A stretch of 13,886 bases of DNA from Candidatus Limnocylindrales bacterium (GCA_030647575.1 JAUSJS010000272.1:1-13886); one strand, 5' to 3'. Counted from the stretch's first letter, positions 1 to 6,990 are shown. Numbers and translations are program-made. The notes: generated by a model not told the origin, from the letters alone.

Positions 1-102
1 ATGTCGACCTGTGGCAACCGGGCCAAGGCCGCCCGGCATCGCGCTCGTGCCCGGGGCGAGGCCAAGAGCGACGACGCCGCCTCGGACGCGCCCGCCAACT
101 GA
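1..102 (+). CDS. CGNR zinc-finger protein, C-terminal end only (5' cut by window)
   Basis: Frame 1 is open from the first base to a TGA at 100-102 and ends a gene that starts outside the window. The visible residues begin MSTCGNRAKAARHRARARGE and finish in a short acidic/alanine tail. The Cys-Gly-Asn-Arg core with downstream Lys/Ala/Arg/His/Arg is the hallmark of the CGNR zinc finger found at the C-terminus of ABATE/DUF1470-type proteins, where it is usually preceded by a CSM half carrying another cysteine. These proteins are regarded as probable nucleic-acid-binding regulators; that role is family knowledge and not shown here. The ATG at base 1 is probably an internal Met of the CSMxxCGNR motif and not the true start. 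The gene converges on the LLM oxidoreductase gene. Confidence 0.8.
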   Translation: MSTCGNRAKAARHRARARGEAKSDDAASDAPAN

Positions 103-314
103 GCCGGTCCCGGCGGATGCGGCCAGGCCGCTCGCCCGTCCACGCTTCTGTCAGGCGCACGCGTGCCATATCCGAGCGTGGACGCGGCCCGAATACGGCA
201 CGATCTGTCGTTTGAGCGACGCACCACGAGGGGTTTGTCGCGAACGCGCGCCTGACAGAGACACATTCGGGTGCAGGCGCCGCCGACGGCTGCCGACGGA
301 ACCGAGCCTTCGGC
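103..314. other. Convergent intergenic gap with nested inverted repeats
   Basis: No convincing gene lies between the two converging stop codons; the long plus-strand frame here continues antisense into the oxidoreductase and looks like a shadow. The gap holds a perfect 10-bp inverted repeat (137-146 with 175-184) enclosing a 10-bp palindrome GCACGCGTGC (157-166). It also holds a perfect 12-bp inverted repeat, TCTGTCAGGCGC at 147-158 against 248-259. A two-sided transcription terminator is the simplest reading, although no T-rich tract follows any stem. Confidence 0.5.
137..184. terminator. Nested hairpin, candidate bidirectional terminator
   Basis: CGTCCACGCT (137-146) pairs perfectly with AGCGTGGACG (175-184). 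The enclosed stretch contains the palindrome GCACGCGTGC (157-166). The hairpin lies 34 bp past the stop of the CGNR gene and about 130 bp past the stop of the oxidoreductase. There is no U-tract, so intrinsic termination is inferred only from position and stem strength. Confidence 0.35.
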
Positions 315-1253
315 CTAGCCGCGCTCGAGGAGCGGTCGGACCTCCGTCGCCAGGCGAGTCATCGACTCCTCGTCGTGCGGGGCGGGGAATCCGGCGATCA
401 GGTGTCGATAGCCGATCTCGACGAATGGCGCCAGCGCTTCAGCGACATCTTCCGGGGTGCCGATCGGCTGATGGGTCCACGGCCGGGCCCGGCCGTTGCG
501 CTCGAAGATCCTCTTCTCGAGGCGCTCCACCTCGGCCCGTGAATCGCGGATGATCACCGTACCGATGCCGACGGTCCGCTCGATCTCGGCGGGATCGCGT
601 CCCACGCTCTCGCAATGCTGGAGGAGGACAGCTTCTTTGCGTTTCACGTTGTCCAGCCCACCACCGACGTTGTTCGCATCGCCGTAACGGGCCACCAGCT
701 TGAGCGTGACCTGCTCTCCGCCACCGCCGATCAGCAGCGGGAGCCGCGCCTGGATCGGGAGCGGATCGTTGCGCACGGCTGTCGCCGCATAGCGTGGTCC
801 GGCGGCGGTCGGACGTTCCCCGTGGAGCATGCCGCGCATGATCGGCAGGGCTTCGCTCAGCCAGCGGAGTCGCTCGGGGAAGCCGCTTCCGAACGGGATC
901 CCGTAGGCCTCATGCTCGGTTTCGAACCAGGCGCCGCCGATGCCCAGGATGGCCCGTCCGCCGGAGATGTGATCGAGGGTGGTCGCCATCTTGGCGGTCA
1001 GCGCGGGCTCGCGGAAGGTGTTCGCCCCGACCATCAGGCCGATCCGGATCTGCTGCGTCGCCTGGGCCCAGGCTGCGAGGGTCAACCAGCCTTCGAGGAT
1101 TGGACCCTCGGCGCTCCCCACGATGGGATAGAGGTGATCCCATGTCCAGAGCGTGTCGAAGCCCAGGCGGTCGGCTCGCTTTCCGGCCTCGAGGAGATCC
1201 GGCCAACTGGTGTACTGGTTCCAGCAGAGCGCGCCAAGCTTGACATCGGGCAC
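315..1253 (-). CDS. LLM-class F420-dependent oxidoreductase (Rv1855c-like)
   Basis: This is a 312-residue TIM-barrel flavin/F420-type oxidoreductase of the luciferase-like monooxygenase superfamily. The N-terminus (LGALCWNQYTSWPDLLEAG...LWTWDHLYP) has the expected first strand and WDH segment. The central block TTLDHISGGRAILGIGGAWFE followed by EHEAYGIPF and ERLRWLSEAL is typical of the subfamily called probable F420-dependent oxidoreductase, Rv1855c family, and the length fits. The substrate is unknown. The start is GTG at 1253, chosen because AGGAGG (1260-1265, minus strand) sits 6 nt upstream. It lies 125 bp downstream of leuS on the same strand, so it may be the last gene of the tRNA-Ala/leuS unit. 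No link to leucine metabolism is implied. Use of F420 and not FMN is inferred from subfamily resemblance. Confidence 0.9.
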   Translation of the reverse strand: MPDVKLGALCWNQYTSWPDLLEAGKRADRLGFDTLWTWDHLYPIVGSAEGPILEGWLTLAAWAQATQQIRIGLMVGANTFREPALTAKMATTLDHISGGRAILGIGGAWFETEHEAYGIPFGSGFPERLRWLSEALPIMRGMLHGERPTAAGPRYAATAVRNDPLPIQARLPLLIGGGGEQVTLKLVARYGDANNVGGGLDNVKRKEAVLLQHCESVGRDPAEIERTVGIGTVIIRDSRAEVERLEKRIFERNGRARPWTHQPIGTPEDVAEALAPFVEIGYRHLIAGFPAPHDEESMTRLATEVRPLLERG

Positions 1254-1259
1254 AAGGGA

Positions 1260-1265
1260 CCTCCT
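1260..1265 (-). promoter_or_regulatory. Shine-Dalgarno that fixes the GTG start of the LLM oxidoreductase
   Basis: On the minus strand AGGAGG is followed by TCCCTT and then GTG. A full consensus ribosome site at 6-nt spacing supports the non-ATG start at 1253. It also suggests the gene is translated independently of leuS, whose stop is 114 bp upstream of this site. Confidence 0.75.
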
Positions 1266-1378
1266 GAGATGGCGCTAGTCGCCGAGCCGTCTGCGCTGGG
1301 CGATCTGCGCGGCGACCGTCGATCGAAGCCACGCCGAGCCGGCGTCCTCGAACGCGACGGCATCCTCGGAGCGCTCGG

Positions 1379-3934
1379 TCACCGGACGACCAGGTTGACC
1401 AGCCTGCCGCCGCCGGCCACCACCACCCGATCCGGCGTACGCCCGTCAAGAATTGCCACGATGCGTTCCCGGGCCAGGACCGCGGACTCGATCTCGGCGG
1501 TCGTGGCGTTGGCCGGGACGACGACCCGGTCGCGCAGCTTCCCGTTGACCTGAACCGGGATCTCCCGGGTCGACTCGACGACAGCCGCCGGATCGACCTC
1601 CGGCCAGGCCTGTGCATGAATCGAGATCCACGGCCCGCCGGCGGCGGCCAGGCGGCGGCCCCACAGCTCCTCGGTGATGTGTGGCGCGGCGGGGGCCAGC
1701 ATCAGCAGGAGCAGGCGGATCGCCTCGTCCCATTCGGTGCTCCCGGCGACCTCCGTGCCGCGGTAGCGGAACAGCGTGTTGGCCAGCTCCATCAGCTTGG
1801 CGATCATCGTGTTGAAGCGGAACGTCTCGTAATCGGCCGAGACGTCGCGCAGGGTCCGGTGGGCGGCAGAGCGCGTCGCCGCGCGTGCGTCGGCCGCGGA
1901 CTCGCCGGCCGGCAGCGCCCCGGCATCCGGGTCGCCGGGTTCGCGCCCATGGGGGTCCAGGACCAGGGTCCAGACGCGGTTCAGGAAGCGATGGACGCCA
2001 CCGATCCCGGTCGGGCTCCACGGCCCACCCTGGTCCCACGGGCCCATGAACATCAGGAAGAGGCGGACGGTGTCGGCACCGTAACGGCGCACCAGCTCGT
2101 CAGGATCCTGGACGTTGCCGCGCGACTTGCTCATGCGCTCGCCGTCCGCGCCCAGGATCTGGCCCTGATTGAACAGCCGCTTGAACGGTTCCCGATGGCG
2201 GATCAGCCCGCAGTCGGCCATCGCCTTGGTGAAGAAGCGGCTGTAGAGCAGGTGCATGACGGCGTGCTCGGCGCCGCCGGTGTACTGGTCGACCGGCGTC
2301 CAGCGGTCGGTCATGGCCCGGTCGACCGGCCCGCCCGTGTGGTCCGGTGACAGGTAGCGATACCAGTACCAGGACGAGTCGAAGAACGTGTCCATCGTGT
2401 CCGTCTCGCGCCGAGCGGGCAAGCTGCAGCGCGGGCAGTCGACCCGCAGGAACGCCTCGTCGTGGTTCAGCGGGTTGTCGCCGCTGCCCGCGTAGTCGAC
2501 TGTCTCTGGCAGGCGCACCGGCAGCTGGTCGTCCGGGACCGGCACGATGCCGTCGCGCTCGCAGTAGATGACCGGGATTGGAGTCCCCCAATAGCGCTGG
2601 CGGCTGATCAGCCAGTCGCGCAGCCGGTAGGTGATCTTGGGTTCGGCGCGACCCTGCTCAGCCAGCCAGGCGACGATCGCCTTGCCGCCCTCGTCGGCGA
2701 GCCTGCCGTCGAAGCGGTCGCTGTTGACCAGGCGTTCGTCGGCGGCGTGGGCGACGTAGGCGTCCTCCATCGGCGCGTCGGCCTCGGTGCCTGGCGCGGC
2801 CACGACCCGGCGGATCTCCAGCCCGAAGTTCTTGGCGAACTCGAAGTCGCGCTCGTCGTGGGCGGGGACGGCCATGATCGCGCCCGTGCCATAGCCGGCC
2901 AGCACGTAATCCGCGATGAAGATCGGGATGCGCTCTCCGTTGACCGGGTTGATCGCCTGGGAGCCGAGGGCGACGCCGGTCTTGGCGCGGTCGGTCGAGA
3001 GGCGCTCGATCTCCGTCTGGCGGCGGGCCTGCTCGACGTATGCCTGGACGTCGGCCCGGCGGTCCGGATGGGCCAGCCGGGCGACCAGCGGGTGCTCCGG
3101 GGCCAGCACCATGAACGTCGCCCCGAACAGCGTGTCCGGCCGCGTCGTGAACACGCGGATGCGGTCGCCACCGGGCTGATGGTCGTCGGGCGCCACCTCG
3201 AAGTTGATCTCCGCACCTTCCGAACGCCCGATCCAGTTGGTCTGCATGACCTTGACCGGCTCCGGCCAGTCGATCCCCGAAAAGTCGAGCAGCTCGTCGG
3301 CGTAGCGGGTCGTGCGCAGGAACCACTGCTCCAGGTCCCGCTTCTCGACCGGGGCACCACAGCGCCAGCAGTGCCGGTCCGTCCCCTCGACCTGCTCGCG
3401 CGCCAGGGTGCCATCGTTGGGGCACCAGTCCACGGCGGACATCGCCCGGTAGGCCAGGCCCGCCTCCAGGAAGCGCAGGAACAGCCACTGGTTCCACTGG
3501 TAATAGGACGGGTCCGCGGTGACGACCTCGGCGTCCCAGGAGAACGTGGCGCCCATCGAGCGCAGCTGACGGCGCATGTTCTCGATGTTCGACATCGTCC
3601 AGGTGAACGGGTGGCCGCCGTTCTTGATCGCGGCGTTCTCGGCGGGTAGGCCGAAGGCATCGAAGCCGATCGGGAAGAAGACGTTGTCGCCGTGCATGCG
3701 ATGGAAGCGCGCCAGCGCGTCGCTCGGGGTCTTGATGTACCAGTGGCCGATGTGCAGGTCGCCCGAGGGATACGGGTACATCGTCAACAGGTAGTACTTG
3801 GGCCGCGAATCGTCCGAGAGATTCGTGTCAAAGAGACCGAGCTCGGCCCAGCGCGCCTGCCAGCGCGGCTCGATCGTGGTCGGGTCGTAGCGCTCGATCC
3901 GGGTTCGACTGTCGGCGGTCTCGGTCACGTTCAT
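1379..3934 (-). CDS. leuS: Leucyl-tRNA synthetase
   Basis: This is an 851-residue class Ia aminoacyl-tRNA synthetase that charges tRNA-Leu in the cytoplasm. In order: PYPSGDLHIGHWY with the HIGH box at 61-64; a zinc-type cysteine set at C171, C189 and C192; the CP1 editing domain with TTRPDT (263-268) and the GTGAIMAVPAHDERDF block (349-364); further cysteines C500/C503; SSWYWYRYLSP near 520; the second catalytic signature as RMSKS (600-604, Arg in place of the first Lys, common in bacterial LeuRS); then the anticodon-binding and C-terminal domains ending in NGKLRDRVVVPANA...VVVAGGGRLVNLVVR. Length and order are normal. The open frame runs 35 codons further upstream, but those codons read through the tRNA-Ala gene, so the ATG at 3932-3934 (MNVTETADSR) is chosen. 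It lies 65 bp downstream of tRNA-Ala and is probably cotranscribed with it. Confidence 0.97.
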   Translation of the reverse strand: MNVTETADSRTRIERYDPTTIEPRWQARWAELGLFDTNLSDDSRPKYYLLTMYPYPSGDLHIGHWYIKTPSDALARFHRMHGDNVFFPIGFDAFGLPAENAAIKNGGHPFTWTMSNIENMRRQLRSMGATFSWDAEVVTADPSYYQWNQWLFLRFLEAGLAYRAMSAVDWCPNDGTLAREQVEGTDRHCWRCGAPVEKRDLEQWFLRTTRYADELLDFSGIDWPEPVKVMQTNWIGRSEGAEINFEVAPDDHQPGGDRIRVFTTRPDTLFGATFMVLAPEHPLVARLAHPDRRADVQAYVEQARRQTEIERLSTDRAKTGVALGSQAINPVNGERIPIFIADYVLAGYGTGAIMAVPAHDERDFEFAKNFGLEIRRVVAAPGTEADAPMEDAYVAHAADERLVNSDRFDGRLADEGGKAIVAWLAEQGRAEPKITYRLRDWLISRQRYWGTPIPVIYCERDGIVPVPDDQLPVRLPETVDYAGSGDNPLNHDEAFLRVDCPRCSLPARRETDTMDTFFDSSWYWYRYLSPDHTGGPVDRAMTDRWTPVDQYTGGAEHAVMHLLYSRFFTKAMADCGLIRHREPFKRLFNQGQILGADGERMSKSRGNVQDPDELVRRYGADTVRLFLMFMGPWDQGGPWSPTGIGGVHRFLNRVWTLVLDPHGREPGDPDAGALPAGESAADARAATRSAAHRTLRDVSADYETFRFNTMIAKLMELANTLFRYRGTEVAGSTEWDEAIRLLLLMLAPAAPHITEELWGRRLAAAGGPWISIHAQAWPEVDPAAVVESTREIPVQVNGKLRDRVVVPANATTAEIESAVLARERIVAILDGRTPDRVVVAGGGRLVNLVVR

Positions 3935-3939
3935 CCTCG

Positions 3940-3991
3940 GAGACGGAGCACCCCCCGCCGCGCCGGCGAGGGGTGAGGGTTTCGCGGTCTC
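3940..3991 (-). promoter_or_regulatory. Strong stem-loop in the tRNA-Ala/leuS spacer (leuS leader)
   Basis: On the minus strand an 11-bp stem (CACCCCTCGCC, plus-strand positions 3965-3975, with GGCGGGGGGTG at 3949-3959, one G-U pair) closes a 5-nt GGCGC loop. An outer 5-bp GAGAC/GTCTC pairing (3987-3991 with 3940-3944) brackets it. The structure ends 5 nt before the leuS ATG and includes the G-rich stretch, so it could limit ribosome access, attenuate read-through from the tRNA, or guide tRNA 3' processing. No T-box motif (AGGGTGGNACCGCG-like) is present. Confidence 0.45.
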
Positions 3992-3999
3992 GTCGCGGG

Positions 4000-4075
4000 T
4001 GGTGGAGCTACGGGGACTCGAACCCCGGACCCCCTGCATGCCATGCAGGTGCTCTTCCAGCTGAGCTATAGCCCC
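4000..4075 (-). tRNA. tRNA-Ala (anticodon GGC)
   Basis: It is read on the minus strand from 4075. The cloverleaf is complete at 76 nt: acceptor GGGGCTA/TAGCTCC, D arm GCTC...GAGC, anticodon stem CCTGC/GCAGG with loop ATGGCAT (anticodon GGC, bases 4042-4040), and T arm CGGGG-TTCGAGT-CCCCG. The discriminator base is A and CCA is encoded. The G3-U70 wobble, the classic alanine identity element, is present. It reads GCC/GCU codons. leuS follows 65 bp downstream on the same strand. Confidence 0.97.
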
Positions 4076-4086
4076 ACGGAAGGCGG

Positions 4087-4116
4087 AGTGTAGCAGAGGC
4101 TCGGTTTGAGTCCGGC
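4087..4116 (-). promoter_or_regulatory. Promoter of tRNA-Ala(GGC), probably also leuS
   Basis: On the minus strand GCCGGA (4111-4116), an 18-bp spacer, and TACACT (4087-4092) preceded by TGC give an extended -10. Eleven bases separate the -10 from the mature tRNA 5' end, so the leader is only a few bases long. Nearly the same arrangement precedes the second tRNA-Ala of this window, which strengthens the call. Confidence 0.6.
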
Positions 4117-4144
4117 CGTGCCGATCGCCCGGAATCCGCCAGGG

Positions 4145-5077
4145 TCAAGCGCTTAGGGACTTGTCGTCACCCGCACGGGGCCGGCGGCCGCCGGCCCGAG
4201 GCGGGGGCGGCGTCTCCCGGCCGGTCGGCGGGGCCGGCAGGGCGGCAAGGTCGGCCAGGACGTTGATTTCGGCATCGAGTCGCTTGACCCACGTCGCGAT
4301 CGGGGTCGGCGTGTCGGCGCCTGGGGGTATGGCACCGCGCCGACCACGCTGCTTCGCCGTCGATGCCATCGCCTCGAGGAGGGGGTCGTCCAGGTTTCCC
4401 GCCCACGGCATCGGGTCTGGTGATGATGCCGGGTCGTCCCGGGTGATCGGCTCGGCGTTCTGCTCGTCCGTGCGGCGACGGAACACAGCGAAAGCGACCG
4501 CGCCGGCGCCGAGCAATCCGAGAACGACCATCGCGATTAGCAATCCACTGTCAGACCCGTTGGTCGTTCGAGTCGAGCCCGCGCCGGCAATGACCGGCGG
4601 CGTGCTGGACGAGGCGCTTCGATTGGCCACGCCGGCGTCGTCCCCAGACCTCGTGGGAGCGGGTGAGGACGACGGTCCGGGCGTCGCCGCGCTCGTCGAG
4701 GCGGGCTTCGGCTTTGGCGCTCGAGTCGGATTCGCGGTTGGTCGCTGGGTCGGCTTGGGAGTCGATCGCGTCGTCGGCTTTGGCGTCGGCGTGGGTTCTG
4801 GCGTTGGTTGTGGTGTCGGTACCGGCGTCGGTTCCGGCGTGGGTGGTGGCGTGGGTAGTGGCGTCGGCGCGAGTGTCGGCGCCGGTGTCGGCGGGGGCGT
4901 CGGCGGGGGCGTGGGCTTCTTGCCCTGGCCGGGTGGCGTCCCGTTGGGATTCGCAGCGTAGGCCGGCGATATACCGGTGAGCAGGCTCGAAGGCGGGATC
5001 GGGAGGTTGGCCGTCGCGATGAGCCCGAGCGACAAAAGGACGCCCGCGGCGACCTGCAAGCGGACCCGGCGTCTCAT
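4145..5077 (-). CDS. Secreted Pro/Thr-rich stalk protein with one TM and a cytoplasmic tail
   Basis: The 310-residue protein matches no family I recognise. It starts MRRRVRLQVAAGVLLSLG, a basic n-region and hydrophobic core of a Sec signal peptide, with a likely cut after AYA (residue 41). Residues 55-120 form a low-complexity PTPxPTPx stalk, followed by a Ser/Thr/Ala-rich linker. A single TM segment (about 178-199) is followed by an RRR stop-transfer, then a roughly 110-residue tail containing a possible amphipathic helix (TWVKRLDAEINVLADLAALP). The predicted topology is outside stalk, inside tail. The ATG at 5075-5077 overlaps the TGA of the upstream GGDEF/HD-GYP gene as ATGA, implying translational coupling. 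The frame runs 92 codons further upstream, but that part is antisense-like noise inside the other gene. A c-di-GMP-responsive surface or adhesion role is inference from the coupling only. Confidence 0.75.
   Translation of the reverse strand: MRRRVRLQVAAGVLLSLGLIATANLPIPPSSLLTGISPAYAANPNGTPPGQGKKPTPPPTPPPTPAPTLAPTPLPTPPPTPEPTPVPTPQPTPEPTPTPKPTTRSTPKPTQRPTANPTRAPKPKPASTSAATPGPSSSPAPTRSGDDAGVANRSASSSTPPVIAGAGSTRTTNGSDSGLLIAMVVLGLLGAGAVAFAVFRRRTDEQNAEPITRDDPASSPDPMPWAGNLDDPLLEAMASTAKQRGRRGAIPPGADTPTPIATWVKRLDAEINVLADLAALPAPPTGRETPPPPRAGGRRPRAGDDKSLSA
4178..4197. repeat. 20-bp perfect GC palindrome inside the 3' end of the stalk gene
   Basis: GGGCCGGCGGCCGCCGGCCC reads the same on both strands. 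It lies 33-52 bases before the end of the coding region. In RNA it would fold as an 8-bp stem with a GGCC loop. It may terminate or slow transcription, or it may be a by-product of Gly/Arg/Pro codons in a GC-rich gene. Confidence 0.5.
4742..4915 (-). repeat. Low-complexity repeat encoding the PTPx stalk
   Basis: The coding strand repeats Pro-Thr-Pro-x units of about 12 nt with varying third positions. On the other strand this reads as GTCGGCGTGGGT-like runs and produces a spurious Val-Gly-rich frame. Such tracts vary in length by slippage, so the stalk length may differ between strains. Confidence 0.7.
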
Positions 5078-6492
5078 CCGCCGGTGCCGGTCTGCAGTTG
5101 CGGTGCCCTCACTTCCGTAGCGAGGGCAACCGCGTCCGCTATCTGTGCGACGAACACGTCGACGAGTTCCGGGTCGAATTGGGTGCCTGCGCAACGGCGC
5201 AATTCGGCCAGGGCCTCGGCATGTGTCTTCGGCCCCTTGTACGGCCTCGCGCTGATCATCGCCTCGTACGCGTCGGCGATGGCGACAATCCGGGCACCGA
5301 GCGGGATGTCGGCACCGGCAAGGCCGTGCGGATACCCGCTGCCGTCGAACCACTCATGGTGATGGAGCGCAATGGTTGCCGCATCGCGCATCGCCCCGGC
5401 TTGCTCCAGGACGATTTGACCCACCTTCGGGTGCTCCATCACCGAGCGCCACTCGGAGCTGGACAGCTCGCGCGGCTTCGAGAGCAGCTCCTCCGGGATG
5501 GCGATCTTCCCGACGTCGTGGAGCAGGCTCGCGGTCCGGATTCGGCGGATCTCTCCCTCGGGCAGTCCGACAGCGCCTGCCAGCCGGACCGACAGGTCGG
5601 CGATCATCTGTGACGGCTTGCCGGACCAGCCGTTGCGAGGCGACAGGATCTCCGTAAGACGGTCCTCGGCTGCCTCTGCCGCCAGCCGCCCGACCGCCAC
5701 AGCATCGTCACGAGCGGACGCCGTGATGGGCGACCGATGGATGGTTCGCTCGTCGTCGAGTTCCTTGAACAAATAGACCTGGTCGCGTCCGAGGGACTTG
5801 GCCGCGTACAGCGCGGTGTCGGCGTCTCGGGTGATCGTGTCCAATCGCAGTCCCTGTCCGGATCCGGCAGCGACGCCGATACTGATCGTCACCGCGAGCT
5901 GCTCACCGTCCGGGAGGGCTACCGGCGTGCGACCAACCAGCCGGCGGATCTTGTCGGCCGCGGCGGCGGCGCTGTCGACATCGGTCTCGGGCAGGACGAT
6001 GAGGAATTCCTCACCTCCGTAGCGGCCGAGCGTGTCGCCTGCGCGAAGATCGCCCCGAATCAGCTGAGCCACGTGGCGGAGGACGATGTCTCCTGCCGCG
6101 TGGCCGTACGTGTCATTGACCCGCTTGAAATGGTCGATGTCGGCGAGCCCGACCATCAGTGGGCTTCCATACCGGTTCGAGCGTTCGAGCTCCGCCGCCA
6201 GCCGTCGCAGCGAGGCCTGCCGGTTGAGGACGCCAGTGAGCTGGTCGGTCGTCGCCAGGGTTTCGACGGTGGCCAGGCGGGCAGCGACACGATGGAGGAC
6301 GTCTGCGAGGCCGTCGTTCCCGGCCAACCGAACGGGACCCGATGACTGAGGCTGGAGGAGTGCCTCTGCATAGGTGGTCAGACGTGCCAGCCGGGGCGCC
6401 GCGATCACGAATCGAAACAAGAGGCTCCCGACGGCTCCGCCGATAACGAAGCTGATCAGGAGCGGCGCCATGAGCGACGGCTCGATCGGCAT
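5074..6492 (-). CDS. Membrane-anchored GGDEF + HD-GYP cyclic-di-GMP enzyme
   Basis: With the chosen ATG at 6492 the protein has 472 residues: one N-terminal TM helix (about 8-31), a short linker, a GGDEF domain and an HD-GYP domain. The diguanylate cyclase has DQLTGVLNR (about 83), GLADIDHFKRVNDTYGH, the inhibition site RAGD (150-153), and active-site GGEEF (159-163) exactly five residues later. The HD-GYP phosphodiesterase has HD (325-326) in LLHDVGK, H in MEHPKVG, HHEWFDGSGYP (378-388), and ADAYEAM...RPYKG. All key residues are present, so it should be able both to make and to break c-di-GMP, and one domain may be regulatory. The frame extends to an ATG at 6561, but about half of those 23 codons end in A/T, unlike the rest, and the 6492 start gives a clean N-terminal anchor. 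Neither start has a clear Shine-Dalgarno. It overlaps the downstream stalk gene by ATGA. Confidence 0.92.
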   Translation of the reverse strand: MPIEPSLMAPLLISFVIGGAVGSLLFRFVIAAPRLARLTTYAEALLQPQSSGPVRLAGNDGLADVLHRVAARLATVETLATTDQLTGVLNRQASLRRLAAELERSNRYGSPLMVGLADIDHFKRVNDTYGHAAGDIVLRHVAQLIRGDLRAGDTLGRYGGEEFLIVLPETDVDSAAAAADKIRRLVGRTPVALPDGEQLAVTISIGVAAGSGQGLRLDTITRDADTALYAAKSLGRDQVYLFKELDDERTIHRSPITASARDDAVAVGRLAAEAAEDRLTEILSPRNGWSGKPSQMIADLSVRLAGAVGLPEGEIRRIRTASLLHDVGKIAIPEELLSKPRELSSSEWRSVMEHPKVGQIVLEQAGAMRDAATIALHHHEWFDGSGYPHGLAGADIPLGARIVAIADAYEAMISARPYKGPKTHAEALAELRRCAGTQFDPELVDVFVAQIADAVALATEVRAPQLQTGTGG

Positions 6493-6656
6493 ACGATATG
6501 ACCCCGGAACTCGAATACGCTCGACTCTGTGACCATACGGGGGGTACGTCCGTAGCGGCATGAGCCGTTCGTACTAGCGCGACGTAGGCGTCAGGCTGCC
6601 GCGGCGTCTGAGGCCCCGACGTCGATGCAACTTGCTCGGGCCCCGCCCGGCCCCCC
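6493..6656. other. Divergent intergenic region, no gene recognised
   Basis: This lies upstream of the GGDEF/HD-GYP gene (minus strand) and before recognisable homology of the deacylase relic (plus strand). It is less GC-rich than its surroundings near 6490-6590 and must contain the promoter of the c-di-GMP/stalk operon. No hexamer pair is convincing enough to mark. Short frames on both strands look random. Confidence 0.4.
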
Positions 6657-6896
6657 GCAAAGCTCACATCCGTGCCCGCCGAGCGCCTCGGACTGCGCGA
6701 TCGAGGGCGCGTCCGCGAGGGCGGGGTCGCCGATCTGGTCGTCTTTGACCCCGCGACGGTCGCCGATGTGGCGGCCTACCTCGAGCCGGCGCGTTATCCA
6801 ACCGGCATCCGGCACGTCATCGTCAATGGCCGTCGGGCGCTCCGCGACGGCGCCGAGACCGGCGAGCGACCCGGCCGGCTGCTCCGCCGAGCCTGA
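6657..6896 (+). pseudogene. C-terminal relic of N-acyl-D-amino-acid deacylase (amidohydrolase)
   Basis: The plus-strand frame ending at TGA 6894-6896 reads AKLTSVPAERLGLRDRGRVR, then ADLVVFDPATVADVAAYLEP, then ARYPTGIRHVIVNGR and ETGERPGRLLRR. This closely matches how the D-aminoacylase/N-acyl-D-amino-acid deacylase family ends: the xKxTSxPAxRLGLxDRG helix, the GxxADLVVFDP strand, and PxRYPTGIxHVIVNG. The catalytic TIM barrel and metal ligands (roughly the first 400+ residues) are absent. The frame is closed by a TGA at 6609-6611 and upstream sequence shows no family motif. A GTG at 6672 could start a 74-residue product, but it would lack the active site. It is best read as the tail left by a deletion or rearrangement. 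No insertion element is visible at the break. Confidence 0.75.
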
Positions 6897-6905
6897 CGCG
6901 GGCGC

Positions 6906-6932
6906 GGCGGAAAGCGGCTCGTCAGTTCCGCC
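6906..6932. terminator. Hairpin after the deacylase relic, possible terminator
   Basis: GGCGGAA (6906-6912) and TTCCGCC (6926-6932) form a perfect 7-bp stem with a 13-nt loop, starting 9 bp after the relic's stop codon. It is probably the old gene's terminator. No T-tract follows. Confidence 0.3.
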
Positions 6933-6990
6933 GAGGCGCCGCGCTCCGAATCGACCCGCAACTGCGGCGCGAGCGTGACACCATCGGGTC

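Noticed and set aside
11..553. Plus-strand frame of 180 codons at the left edge
   Set aside because: It lies in a different frame from the CGNR fragment, has an Arg/Pro-rich random-looking product, and overlaps the LLM oxidoreductase antisense.
2462..3649. Plus-strand open frame of 395 codons inside leuS
   Set aside because: It is antisense to an intact, fully motif-supported LeuRS and its product has no recognisable domain.
3935..3999. T-box or Leu-codon attenuator upstream of leuS
   Set aside because: No T-box consensus and no Leu-rich leader peptide can be read in the spacer.
3935..4039. N-terminal 35-codon extension of LeuRS
   Set aside because: Those codons read through the 3' half of tRNA-Ala and the leader hairpin. 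LeuRS proteins begin near the downstream MNVTET start.
4161..4961. Plus-strand frame with a Val-Gly repeat product
   Set aside because: It is the reverse reading of the Pro/Thr stalk repeat. The minus-strand reading has a signal peptide, a TM segment and ATGA coupling, so that strand is the coding one.
6672..6896. Independent small protein starting at GTG 6672
   Set aside because: The family match begins upstream of this codon (from about 6657) and the product would lack all catalytic residues, so a gene relic is the better reading.
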